This document shows, piece by piece, positions 31,907 to 40,035 of a DNA stretch of 48,305 nucleotides (the stretch's first letter is position 1; every line of letters begins with the position of its first letter). Source of the stretch: Frisingicoccus sp009929615 (GTDB lineage: Bacteria; Bacillota; Clostridia; Lachnospirales; Lachnospiraceae); NCBI GenBank assembly GCA_028692275.1, contig JAQUXR010000018.1:1-48305 (forward strand), read 5' to 3'. The translations under genes were made by a program, and so were the position numbers. The notes below the pieces were generated by a model. It ran no database searches and was not told the DNA's origin. It was given only the letters and a program-made list of their open reading frames with translations.

Positions 31907-32248
31907 TTAATTCCAGGTTTTCCATATATCCGGACAGAAGCCAACGGTGGCCTGTCTGCCATTTCTGACAATAGGCGTTTTTAAAACCTTTTGATTTTCA
32001 AGGACTTTTTCATCCTTATCTTCATCGGCGATATATTTAATTAATGCCAGAGCATCCTTGTCTTTGGCATTGGGATTCAGAAGCTGTTCAAGGCCGCCGA
32101 CGGCCTGTTTGACACTGTTGTATTCACCTTTGCTCAGTCCTTTTTCTTTTAAATCTATAAATTGATACTTGATGCTGCGTTCTTTGAAATAACGCATTGC
32201 CTTTTTGGTATCGAAGCATTTCGTGGTTCCGAAAATCTGTATGTTCAT
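31907..32248 (-). CDS. Spx/ArsC-family protein
   Basis: A 113-residue protein of the arsenate reductase-like/Spx group with a thioredoxin-like fold. The single N-terminal cysteine Cys11 sits in GTTKCFDTKK; LKTPIVRNG is the cis-proline segment. Relatives with CxxC are Spx-like regulators, while those with a single Cys and CX5R are arsenate reductases; neither motif is complete here, so redox regulation is the cautious reading. The ATG at 32248 has GGGAGG upstream and is preferred over an upstream ATG. No ars genes adjoin. Confidence 0.85.
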   Translation of the reverse strand: MNIQIFGTTKCFDTKKAMRYFKERSIKYQFIDLKEKGLSKGEYNSVKQAVGGLEQLLNPNAKDKDALALIKYIADEDKDEKVLENQKVLKTPIVRNGRQATVGFCPDIWKTWN

Positions 32249-32275
32249 CGATAAATCCTCCCTGTTCTGTGGCAA

Positions 32276-32310
32276 TAAAAAGAGTTAATCCTGCTGAGCA
32301 AAATTAACTC
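32276..32310 (-). terminator. Rho-independent terminator of the prepilin gene
   Basis: On the minus strand GAGTTAAT (32303-32310) pairs with ATTAACTC (32282-32289), followed by TTTTTATT. Confidence 0.8.
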
Positions 32311-32324
32311 CTTATATTTAAAAG

Positions 32325-33104
32325 TTATTCATAATATGTGTATTCGTGGTTGTTTTTGTCCTTATATTTTACAGAAACTAACTGATGGTCAGAATTGAAA
32401 TTAACTTCTTTAATGGTATATCCGCCCAAGTTCTGTTCGGCCATTAAATCATTAAAGTCAGAGTCATACTTCATATTCAGTTTATTTCCATCAAATTGAA
32501 TAAGGGTAGCATTCTGTGATTCTGCAAAGTCTGTTACCTGCTGATTCGTAAGTTTATCCAGCTCGTAAACAAGAAGGAAATCACCTATCTTCTTATAGGA
32601 AACCTTACCATCTTCCAAAGTTGCTTCAGACCAGCCGTTGGAAAACAGATTGTAAACAGCCTTTTCATAATCTGTATCGCCGGTATTACTTCCATCAGCA
32701 ACTAAACCGCCGCCGGAAGGTGTATCCGGACCGGGTGTTGGCTCGTCACCATTATCACCGGCATCGCCGCCGTGTTCGCTGCAGACAATATAACCGGTTT
32801 CACCATCGTCAGATAGTACAAAGCTATATGTACCGCCCGTTGGGCAGGCTTTCTTTTCATTCGCAGTGGCAACGGATGCAGTCAGTGATGCCTCTAAACT
32901 GTCAAAGTCGCCGCCAATACGATTCGTATAAGCTTCATTATAAGTCTGTCGTCGATTCTCCTGGCAGGCAACAACTTTTGAACGTCCAACATATCGTATA
33001 TAGGCTGGTGCAATAATGCCAGTCAGTATTGCGATAATTGCAATAACAATAATCAACTCAATCAGGGAAAAACCCGATTCATTCAATTTTCTTTTTTTCT
33101 TCAT
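32325..33104 (-). CDS. Type IV prepilin-like protein
   Basis: A 259-residue protein beginning with a class III signal (KKKRKLNESG/FSLIE), with Glu at position +5 and a hydrophobic helix (LIIVIAIIAILTGIIAP), so it should be cleaved by a prepilin peptidase and assembled or held in the membrane. The mature part has a helix, a four-cysteine CP...C-S-like patch (CPTGGTYSF, IVCSEHGG), a Gly/Asp/Pro-rich linker (about 145-170) and a C-terminal globular domain. No pilus ATPase, platform protein or peptidase lies nearby. The ATG at 33104 has a weak GGTG site; a longer in-frame start upstream would place the signal internally and is rejected. Confidence 0.85.
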   Translation of the reverse strand: MKKKRKLNESGFSLIELIIVIAIIAILTGIIAPAYIRYVGRSKVVACQENRRQTYNEAYTNRIGGDFDSLEASLTASVATANEKKACPTGGTYSFVLSDDGETGYIVCSEHGGDAGDNGDEPTPGPDTPSGGGLVADGSNTGDTDYEKAVYNLFSNGWSEATLEDGKVSYKKIGDFLLVYELDKLTNQQVTDFAESQNATLIQFDGNKLNMKYDSDFNDLMAEQNLGGYTIKEVNFNSDHQLVSVKYKDKNNHEYTYYE

Positions 33105-33215
33105 AATCAACACCACGTATGTAGATATTATTTCCGTTAACAAGTATAGTTTCATTATAAGAAAAAACAAGGGATATTGCAAGTTTTTTATAGGTATAAA
33201 GGATTTGCACAGAAG

Positions 33216-33224
33216 TGGTATAAT
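33216..33224 (+). promoter_or_regulatory. Extended -10 promoter TGGTATAAT
   Basis: TG at 33216-33217 and TATAAT at 33219-33224, 25 nt before the double-flavodoxin start codon. No good -35. Confidence 0.6.
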
Positions 33225-33249
33225 AAAAAAATAAGGATGGAGGTACAAT

Positions 33250-34593
33250 ATGAATATTACAGTAATCAATGGAAGCCCTAAGGGCAAATATAGTATAACG
33301 TTACAGACAGTACTCTATTTGGAAAAGCTGTTTCCAGAGCATAAGTTTGATATTATCCAGGCGGGGCAGAGTATCCGTCTGCTGGAAAAGGACTTTTCTC
33401 GTGCAGCAGAGGCTCTTGAAGGCGCAGATTTAATTCTGTTTTCCTATCCGGTATATACTTTTTTAGTGCCAAGTCAGCTGCACCGGTTTATTGAACTGAT
33501 GAAAGAAAATAAGGTAAAAGTGGAAGGTAAGTTTGTCAGCCAGATAACGACTTCTAAACATTTTTATGATGTAACGGCACATCGTTTTATTGAGGATAAC
33601 TGCAAAGACCTGAAAATGAAATTTATCCAGGGGCTTTCTGCGGATATGGATGATTTGCTTACGGAAAAAGGGCAGGGACAGGCAGAGGATTTTATGCGAT
33701 ACCTTCAGTGGTGTACAGAAAATAACAGCTTTGAACCACTATCTGCAGCGGACAATACAGGAAACCAGCTTCAGGCAGTGCATGGTTTGAAGATAGATAA
33801 AGACAAAGAGAAATTCGGTGATATTGTCATCATTACAGATTGTGCACCGGAAAATATTCAATTACGAAAAATGATTCAGCGTTTCAGGGCGGTGCTTCCC
33901 CAGAAGAGCCGTGTCGTGAATCTGAGAAAATACCCGTTTCGTGGCGGATGTCTTGGATGTTTTAATTGTGCAGTATCAGGAAAATGTATTTATACAGATG
34001 GGTTTGACCGGTTCTTGCGTAATCATATCCAGTGTGCGGATGCGATTGTATATGCCTTTTCTATTCGGGACCATTCCATGGGCTCCTTATTTAAAATGTA
34101 TGATGATCGGCAATTTTGCAATGGCCATCGCACGGTGACTATGGGAATGCCGATGGGATATTTGGTAAGCGGAAAATACAGTGAGGAACCAAATCTACAA
34201 ATGGTTATTGAGGCCAGAGCACAGGTTGGTGGGAACTTTCTGGCAGGGGTGGCAACGGATGAAACAGAGCCGGATAAAGCTATTGACCGTCTTGCCGAAA
34301 CCCTGGACTATGCACTTCGTTATCAGTATGTGCCACCACAGAATTTTTATGGTGTCGGTGGAATGAAGATTTTCAGAGACCTGATTTATTTAATGCAGGG
34401 AATGATGAAAGCGGACCATGCTTTTTATAAAGCACATCATCAGTATGATTTTCCGCAGAAGAATAAAGGTACAATGCTGAAGATGTATGCCGTCGGTGCA
34501 CTGTTATCATCACCAAAGGTTAAAGAAAAAATGGGAAGCAAAATGAATGAGGGCATGATTATGCCTTACAAAAAAGTGATTGATAAGCTATAA
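33250..34593 (+). CDS. Double flavodoxin-fold oxidoreductase
   Basis: A 447-residue protein with two flavodoxin-like halves. The first (about 1-185) begins MNITVINGSPKG, a phosphate-binding loop for FMN, and continues LILFSYPVYTFLVPSQLHRF. The second (about 192-390) begins DIVIITDCAP, then GGCLGCFNCAVSGKC, a four-cysteine cluster typical of NADPH-dependent FMN reductases with possible iron-sulfur or disulfide, and SIRDHSMGSLFKMYDDR. The C-terminal 60 residues are an extra helical part. Function is probably electron transfer or reductase activity; the substrate is unknown. An extended -10 precedes it, and it is followed by a FUSC-like gene. Confidence 0.85.
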   Translation: MNITVINGSPKGKYSITLQTVLYLEKLFPEHKFDIIQAGQSIRLLEKDFSRAAEALEGADLILFSYPVYTFLVPSQLHRFIELMKENKVKVEGKFVSQITTSKHFYDVTAHRFIEDNCKDLKMKFIQGLSADMDDLLTEKGQGQAEDFMRYLQWCTENNSFEPLSAADNTGNQLQAVHGLKIDKDKEKFGDIVIITDCAPENIQLRKMIQRFRAVLPQKSRVVNLRKYPFRGGCLGCFNCAVSGKCIYTDGFDRFLRNHIQCADAIVYAFSIRDHSMGSLFKMYDDRQFCNGHRTVTMGMPMGYLVSGKYSEEPNLQMVIEARAQVGGNFLAGVATDETEPDKAIDRLAETLDYALRYQYVPPQNFYGVGGMKIFRDLIYLMQGMMKADHAFYKAHHQYDFPQKNKGTMLKMYAVGALLSSPKVKEKMGSKMNEGMIMPYKKVIDKL

Positions 34594-34648
34594 AATAAGG
34601 AGTATAATTCCTCTTTGCTAAAAATAAAAAATGCAAAGGGTGAAGAGA

Positions 34649-35668
34649 ATGGATTCTAATAAAGTGAAACAGGCGGCGGCTGCAGTGTTGAAAAAATTAC
34701 CGTTATTTATATTTTGTGTAGCCTTTATCAGTGGTTATAACAGCCTGTGTGGAAGTGAAAACAGTATTGTAGGTGTTGTATTGCTTGCAGGCCTTCTTAT
34801 CCTGATGGGAGCCGACCTAGGGTATGATGCCCGGCAGGCGGCGGTCAGTATTGTCCTGCTGTTTGCAGTGCTGGCATTTGCACCGAAGCTGTCTTTAATA
34901 AATCCATGGATAGGCCTTGTTGTGAATGTGGCAGCTTTGACACTGATTATGCTTCTTTCCGGTCACGATTTATCAAAGACGGGACATCTGCCATTTACTA
35001 TGGGCTATATCATGATACAGGGCTATGATGTTACCGGTGCAGTTTTTCAGAAACGATGGATAAGCCTGCTGATTGGCGGTATTTTAATAGCAGCTCTTTA
35101 TTATGTGATTCACAGTAAAAAACCTCATAAAAGGACAATTAAAGATTTGGTTTCAGAACAGCATATTGATTCGACCAGAACCCAGTGGTACATACGACTG
35201 GTTGCAACGCTCAGTTTCGTTATGCTGGTTGGGGACCTGGTAAATTTCCCAAAGACCATGTGGATTTGTTTGACCATTCTGTCCCTCAGCACACCGTTAG
35301 CTGCTGAGTATAAAAAACGGGCAATGCACCGAATTCCTGCAACAATTATTGGCAGTGTGCTAGTATTTATGTTATTTGAAACACTGGTTCCGTTCCAGTA
35401 TCAGACTATGGTAATTTTATTGGCCGGCTTTATGTCAATGTTCATTTCATCTTATTTTATTAAGACGATTTATAATTCCTTTAGTGCTCTGATTACAGCG
35501 GCATTGATATTTCCGGCGAACCAGGCGGTACTGATTCGAATTGTGGCAAATATTATCGGGGCGGTTATTGCACTGGCAAGTATTGTCCTGTTTTCAAAGC
35601 TTTTTCAAAAGAGTGCAGGACATGGAAATGACGGTGGCAAGATTAAAAAGCAGTTGGCACATATGTAG
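34649..35668 (+). CDS. FUSC-like membrane protein
   Basis: A 339-residue protein with about ten membrane helices and a cytoplasmic segment of about 25 residues (HSKKPHKRTIKDLVSEQHID) in the middle, the plan of FUSC/YccS-type transporters. The start at 34649 is chosen because AAAGGG lies 8 nt upstream; an in-frame ATG at 34631 lacks a ribosome site. It may export aromatic compounds or work in envelope stress. It is 55 nt behind the flavodoxin gene. Confidence 0.7.
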   Translation: MDSNKVKQAAAAVLKKLPLFIFCVAFISGYNSLCGSENSIVGVVLLAGLLILMGADLGYDARQAAVSIVLLFAVLAFAPKLSLINPWIGLVVNVAALTLIMLLSGHDLSKTGHLPFTMGYIMIQGYDVTGAVFQKRWISLLIGGILIAALYYVIHSKKPHKRTIKDLVSEQHIDSTRTQWYIRLVATLSFVMLVGDLVNFPKTMWICLTILSLSTPLAAEYKKRAMHRIPATIIGSVLVFMLFETLVPFQYQTMVILLAGFMSMFISSYFIKTIYNSFSALITAALIFPANQAVLIRIVANIIGAVIALASIVLFSKLFQKSAGHGNDGGKIKKQLAHM

Positions 35669-35749
35669 TGAAAATCTCTTCTTTATAATCTGGTAAATAC
35701 TTCGGGAATGGGGTATAATAAACGGGATTATGTGAGAGGAGGAGATGCT

Positions 35750-36659
35750 TTGATAAACCTGCCGGCANNNNNNNNNNNNNNNNNNNNNNNNNNNNNNNNN
35801 NNNNNNNNNNNNNNNNNNNNNNNNNNNNNNNNNNNNNNNNNNNNNNNNNNNNNNNNNNNNNNNNNNNCCGGCATTTTTAATCAGTGTGGGGAGCATTGTG
35901 AATCTCTTTACACCAGTATTTTTCCATATTACAGAGAATAATATTTACCAGCGGACAGGGCTTTATATTATTCCCTACATATTTACTTATCTCTATCTGG
36001 CTTATGGTGTTGTGCTGATATACTGTTATCGGAATAAAGTAAAAAAGTATCTGTTTCTTCCGGCTATTATCTTTATGGTGCCGATTCTTTTGGGAAGTCT
36101 GCTGCAGTTTTTCTTTTATGGGCTTTCTCTGGTGTGGATAGGTGTGGCAGTAGCACTGGTATCTTTATATGTCAATGTACAGAATGAGGCCTCCTGTATA
36201 GATGTCCTTTCCGGTTTGTATAACCGGCAGTATTTGAATCACTATCTGTATTCGGAATCTAAACGCTCCAATTCTAAGAAAATGCTGGCTGGCATTTTAT
36301 TAGATGTTGACCATTTTAAGCATATTAATGATGAATTTGGCCATCTGGTTGGGGATGATGCCATCGCTTCCGCAGGGGATATACTGCGAAATTCCGTTTC
36401 AGAAGATGGACTGGCTACACGGTTTGCGGGAGATGAGTTTGTGGTTGTAAAGCTTATTGAAGACGAACAGGAAGTCATAGATACCCTTCAGAGAATTGAA
36501 GAAAATACCAAAAAGTTTAATGAGGACGCAGAGAAAGATTATCAGCTTCAGTTTTCGATGGGATATAGTATTTATGACCGGAAATCAGATTCTATAGACA
36601 CATTTCTTAGTAGGATGGATGGGGCTATGTATGCGGAAAAACGAAAGAAAAGGATGTAG
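35750..36659 (+). CDS. Membrane diguanylate cyclase (GGDEF), broken by sequence gap
   Basis: The C-terminal half from about 36190 is a GGDEF domain: DVLSGLYNRQYL, LLDVDHFKHINDEFGHLVGDDA and RFAGDEFVVV, with the signature as AGDEF, still compatible with activity. The residue before the usual inhibitory I-site is not Arg (VSED rather than RxxD), so product inhibition may be lost. Ahead are about four membrane helices. The start is taken as the TTG at 35750 behind GAGGAGGAG; 100 unknown bases lie at 35768-35867, so the N-terminus is uncertain. It should make cyclic di-GMP. Confidence 0.8.
35768..35867. other. Assembly gap of 100 N
   Basis: Exactly 100 undetermined bases, the usual placeholder for a gap of unknown size. 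The left flank ends CCGGCA and the right flank begins CCGGCA. Joining across that shared word leaves the GGDEF gene in frame. Confidence 0.99.
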
Positions 36660-36675
36660 AAGGATAAAATAAATT

Positions 36676-36713
36676 CAGGCAGGCAACGATTTGATAGATT
36701 CGTTGTCTGCCTG
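36676..36713. terminator. Bidirectional terminator
   Basis: CAGGCAGGCAACGA (36676-36689) pairs with TCGTTGTCTGCCTG (36700-36713), one G-U, between convergent genes. Confidence 0.8.
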
Positions 36714-36717
36714 TTGT

Positions 36718-37167
36718 TTATAGATGACCTTTCATACGTTCATAAGCTGTACGGACGTTTTCGGGAATATCATCAGAAGTCATATTTTCATGCACAGCAC
36801 ATGTGCCGGCTTTTTTTGCAGTCTCATAATACCAGCATTTATAATTCAGGGTATCCAATGTCTCCTGCAGCTGTTCCATCTGTTTGAGCGTGGCCTGACG
36901 CTGGCGTTCAAATAAAGCTAAGCGCTGGTCGATGGTGGAATCGCCTTCTTCCATCCATTTGATAAAAATTTTGATATCTTTAATGGACATGCCGCTTTCT
37001 TTAAGGCAGCCAATTAATGACATCAGTTCATAACCTCTGTCACCAAACATCCGGATGCCGCCGTTGGAACGTTCAACAAAAGGAAGCAGCCCTTCCTTTT
37101 CATAATACCGAAGCGTGGAAGGAGCAACCTCTAATTTTTTAGCCATTTCTCCAATTGTATAAAGCAT
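36718..37167 (-). CDS. MerR-family transcriptional regulator
   Basis: A 149-residue MerR regulator. The N-terminal winged helix-turn-helix has the family signature TIGEMAKKLEVAPSTLRYYEKEGLL, and IRMFGDRGYELM forms the wing. A dimer helix with DQRLALFERQRQATLKQMEQLQETLDTLNYK follows, and a Cys-containing tail (TCAVHENM). The start codon faces the cupin gene, and a classical MerR promoter lies in the shared region, so it probably controls itself and the cupin gene. Effector unknown; the single Cys in the tail may bind metal or respond to oxidation. Confidence 0.9.
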   Translation of the reverse strand: MLYTIGEMAKKLEVAPSTLRYYEKEGLLPFVERSNGGIRMFGDRGYELMSLIGCLKESGMSIKDIKIFIKWMEEGDSTIDQRLALFERQRQATLKQMEQLQETLDTLNYKCWYYETAKKAGTCAVHENMTSDDIPENVRTAYERMKGHL

Positions 37168-37203
37168 AGGTAAAACCTCTTTTCTTTGAAATGAAAATCA
37201 CTA

Positions 37204-37234
37204 TTGACTTGAAGCGGACTTCAAGGAATAAAAT
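37204..37234 (+). promoter_or_regulatory. MerR-type promoter with 19-nt spacer and operator
   Basis: TTGACT (37204-37209), a 19-nt spacer and TAAAAT (37229-37234). The spacer holds the perfect inverted repeat CTTGAAGCGGACTTCAAG (37208-37225). The over-long spacer and operator placement are the hallmark of promoters that MerR proteins untwist. Confidence 0.9.
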
Positions 37235-37296
37235 ATAAATGTAACTTTATTCATTATAACAAAAAAATAAACATAAGGTCAACAGGAGGTATAAAG

Positions 37297-37707
37297 ATGA
37301 ACACAGAGGAATTAAGCGTATTTGCGAGAGGCGAGAAGAATGATGCCTATGCACAGTATTTTGTTGGACAGAGTTATTTAAATATGCTGTCTTTGGAACA
37401 GGTAGTTATTGGAAATGTGACATTTGAACCGGGATGCCGGAATAACTGGCATATTCATCATGCAAAGAGTGGTGGCGGCCAGATTTTACTTGTTACTGCA
37501 GGACGGGGATATTATCAGGAATGGGGTAAGGAAGCTAGAGAACTTCATCCGGGAGATGTGGTGAATATTCCGGCAGAGACGAAACACTGGCATGGTGCGG
37601 CGCCGGACAGCTGGTTTGCTCATTTGGCTATAGAAGTGCCATCGGAAGGCGGTTCTACAGAGTGGTGTGAACCGGTTGCAATTGAAGATTATACAAAACT
37701 GAAATAG
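37297..37707 (+). CDS. Cupin-domain protein
   Basis: A 136-residue single-domain cupin. Motif 1 appears in FEPGCRNNWHIHHAKSGGGQILLV, and motif 2 in LHPGDVVNIPAETKHWHGAAP, so the metal ligands are the His pair, a Gln or Glu, and the later His. Family members range from isomerases to enzymes annotated as carboxymuconolactone decarboxylase-like. AGGAGG ribosome site. It is driven by the MerR promoter. Confidence 0.87.
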   Translation: MNTEELSVFARGEKNDAYAQYFVGQSYLNMLSLEQVVIGNVTFEPGCRNNWHIHHAKSGGGQILLVTAGRGYYQEWGKEARELHPGDVVNIPAETKHWHGAAPDSWFAHLAIEVPSEGGSTEWCEPVAIEDYTKLK

Positions 37708-37709
37708 GC

Positions 37710-37738
37710 TTGCATTGGTGCAAAAACTGGGGTATCAT
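37710..37738 (+). promoter_or_regulatory. Sigma-A promoter of trpB2
   Basis: TTGCAT (37710-37715), 17-nt spacer, TATCAT (37733-37738), just after the cupin stop. Confidence 0.65.
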
Positions 37739-37770
37739 TATGAGTATGAATATAAAAAGCGAGGTACAGT

Positions 37771-39141
37771 ATGAAGAACGATATCCCTTACAAAATCTAT
37801 CTGGAAGAACAGGAGATGCCAAAGCAGTGGTATAACGTGCGTGCAGATATGAAGAAGAAACCTGCACCTATTTTGAATCCGGGAACCTTAGAACCTGTAA
37901 CATTAGAAGAACTTTCCGGTATCTTTTGCGAAGAACTTGCAAAGCAGGAATTAGACGATACAACAGCACATTTTGATATTCCGGAAGAAATCCGTAATTT
38001 CTATAAGATGTACCGGCCGTCACCATTGGTCCGGGCCTATTGTCTGGAAGAGAAGCTGGGCACACCGGCTCATATTTATTATAAATTCGAAGGTAATAAT
38101 ACATCAGGAAGTCATAAACTGAATTCAGCTATTGCTCAGGCCTATTATGCGAAGAAACAGGGGCTGAATGGCGTGACTACAGAGACAGGGGCCGGACAGT
38201 GGGGCACAGCCCTTTCTATGGCGTGCTCTTATTTTGGTCTGGACTGCCAGGTATATATGGTTAAGTGTTCTTATGAGCAGAAGCCATTCCGGCGTGAAGT
38301 TATGCGTACTTATGGTGCACAGGTGACACCATCCCCATCCATGAATACGAATGTTGGACGGAAGATTAATGAAGAATTCCCAGGCACAACAGGAAGTCTT
38401 GGATGTGCGATTTCAGAAGCTGTTGAAGCAGCTGTCAGTCAGGAAGGCTACCGTTATGTACTTGGTTCTGTTCTTTCTCAGGTATTGCTTCATCAGTCTA
38501 TTATTGGTCTTGAAACAAAGGCAGCTTTGGATAAATACGGCATTAAAGCAGATATGATTATTGGTTGTGCCGGCGGCGGCTCAAACCTGGGAGGATTAAT
38601 TTCTCCATTTGCAGGGGAGATGCTTCGTGGCGAAGCAGATTATAAGATTATTGCAGTGGAACCCGCATCCTGTCCAAGTCTGACAAGAGGTGTGTATGCT
38701 TATGATTTCTGTGATACAGGAAAAGTATGCCCGTTGGCTAAGATGTATACTCTTGGCAGTGGATTCATTCCATCAGCAAACCATGCAGGTGGACTTAGAT
38801 ATCACGGTATGAGTTCTGTTGTGTCTGAGTTATATGACCAGGGACTGCTTGAGGCCAGAAGTGTGGAGCAGACGGCGGTATTTGAAGCGGCAGAAACCTT
38901 TGCCAGAGTTGAAGGAATTCTTCCGGCACCGGAAAGTAGCCATGCTATTAAGGTTGCTATCGATGAAGCATTAAAGTGTAAAGAAACTGGCGAAGAAAAG
39001 AACATTGTATTTGGTTTGACCGGAACCGGCTATTTCGATATGGTTGCTTATCAGAAGTATAACGACGGTGAGATGAGCGATTATATTCCAACGGACGCAG
39101 ACCTTGCAGCATCTATCGGACAGTTACCGAAGGTAAAATAA
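37771..39141 (+). CDS. TrpB2-type tryptophan synthase beta subunit-like PLP enzyme
   Basis: A 456-residue PLP enzyme of the TrpB2 group, which is longer than TrpB1 and often stands without TrpA. The PLP lysine is Lys116 in GSHKLNSA; CAGGGSN is the phosphate-binding loop; ETGAGQWG and VKCSYEQKPFRREVMR are conserved around the active site. TrpB2 makes tryptophan from indole and serine, and may salvage indole. No trp operon adjoins. It has its own promoter and terminator and is independent of the cupin. Confidence 0.92.
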   Translation: MKNDIPYKIYLEEQEMPKQWYNVRADMKKKPAPILNPGTLEPVTLEELSGIFCEELAKQELDDTTAHFDIPEEIRNFYKMYRPSPLVRAYCLEEKLGTPAHIYYKFEGNNTSGSHKLNSAIAQAYYAKKQGLNGVTTETGAGQWGTALSMACSYFGLDCQVYMVKCSYEQKPFRREVMRTYGAQVTPSPSMNTNVGRKINEEFPGTTGSLGCAISEAVEAAVSQEGYRYVLGSVLSQVLLHQSIIGLETKAALDKYGIKADMIIGCAGGGSNLGGLISPFAGEMLRGEADYKIIAVEPASCPSLTRGVYAYDFCDTGKVCPLAKMYTLGSGFIPSANHAGGLRYHGMSSVVSELYDQGLLEARSVEQTAVFEAAETFARVEGILPAPESSHAIKVAIDEALKCKETGEEKNIVFGLTGTGYFDMVAYQKYNDGEMSDYIPTDADLAASIGQLPKVK

Positions 39142-39147
39142 AGCAAA

Positions 39148-39175
39148 AAAGGCTGCCTGTAATAAGGCAGCCTTT
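39148..39175 (+). terminator. Rho-independent terminator
   Basis: AAAGGCTGCCT (39148-39158) pairs perfectly with AGGCAGCCTTT (39165-39175). Confidence 0.88.
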
Positions 39176-39232
39176 AATTCGTAGATATTTTATGAACGTT
39201 ATAGACAGTTACTAAAGATGGGGCACATGCTG

Positions 39233-40024
39233 ATGAAAAAAAAGAAGCTTGCTATGATTATGGTCCTGTCTGTACTGCTAACGGCTATTTTTACCGGGTG
39301 CAGTCAAACAGCGGCAAAGTCCGGAACTCTTAGAGTTGGAGTCCGGGATGATATTATGAATTTAGGTTACCACAGTGAGGTTACGGGAAAATACTACGGT
39401 CTAGAGATAGACCTTGCCAATGCCCTTGCGGCTGAGATGGGTTACAAGGACGTGGAGTTCACACCGGTTCAGCCGGAAACCCGTAAAGATACTTTGCTGA
39501 ATGGGGATGTGGACTGCTTGATTGCAGCCTATACCATTGCAGATTCCAGGCTGGAGAATTTTGATTTCTCCGCACCTTACTATACGGATACTTTGAAAGT
39601 TATGGTAGAAACATCAACTACCTTTACGAATATTGAGGAATTAAAGAATAAAAAAATTGGTGTACTTTCCGGTTCCAGTGCAGGACCTCAGATTGTAGAG
39701 CGTATGCAGGAACTGGGATTACTTCCGGGAGCAGATGAAGAGGTTCCGGAAGAGAATATCGGTTTTGAAGTTGTAAAGATTGATTCTTATGAAGAATTAA
39801 ATACAGCTTTGGAAGAAGGCACAATAGATGCCGTTTGTATGGATGGCTGTATTGCCCAGACCTATTTGACGGACAGCAGGCGGTTTTTGGATGTTGAATT
39901 TACAGAACAGCAGTATGGCGTAGCAACACAAAAGGATTCTGAGCTGAGTTCGGCGGTTGCAGCGGCTGTTGATAAACTGTTAGAAGACGGAACCATTGAC
40001 AAGCTTGTAGATAAGTGGAACTAG
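39233..40024 (+). CDS. Solute-binding lipoprotein, family 3 (amino-acid type), without ABC transporter
   Basis: A 263-residue lipoprotein; lipobox FTGC with Cys23. The rest is a family-3 solute-binding protein fold: LRVGVRDDIMNLGY, YYGLEIDLANALAAEMGY, VDCLIAAYTIADSRLENFDFSAPYYTDTLKVMV, and the second-lobe blocks KIGVLSGSSAGPQ and GTIDAVCMDGCIAQTYL. Such proteins usually deliver amino acids to an ABC permease, but no permease or ATPase adjoins. Instead a Cache-MscS channel starts 11 nt after its stop, so the lipoprotein may present a ligand to it. The ATG at 39233 is preferred by GGGG spacing; upstream ATGs at 39218 and 39227 are alternatives. Confidence 0.92.
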   Translation: MKKKKLAMIMVLSVLLTAIFTGCSQTAAKSGTLRVGVRDDIMNLGYHSEVTGKYYGLEIDLANALAAEMGYKDVEFTPVQPETRKDTLLNGDVDCLIAAYTIADSRLENFDFSAPYYTDTLKVMVETSTTFTNIEELKNKKIGVLSGSSAGPQIVERMQELGLLPGADEEVPEENIGFEVVKIDSYEELNTALEEGTIDAVCMDGCIAQTYLTDSRRFLDVEFTEQQYGVATQKDSELSSAVAAAVDKLLEDGTIDKLVDKWN

Positions 40025-40035
40025 GGGGGATTAAG

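Noticed and set aside
31907..32248. Functional arsenate reductase
   Set aside because: Only a single N-terminal Cys without the usual downstream Arg motif, and no ars genes nearby, so Spx/ArsC-like is the safer name.
33211..33218. TTGCAC plus TATAAT as a full promoter ahead of the flavodoxin gene
   Set aside because: The two words are only 8 nt apart, too close; the extended -10 alone is kept.
33016..33234. Plus-strand frame overlapping the prepilin start
   Set aside because: It is antisense to the class III signal helix and promoter region; the prepilin motif is much stronger evidence.
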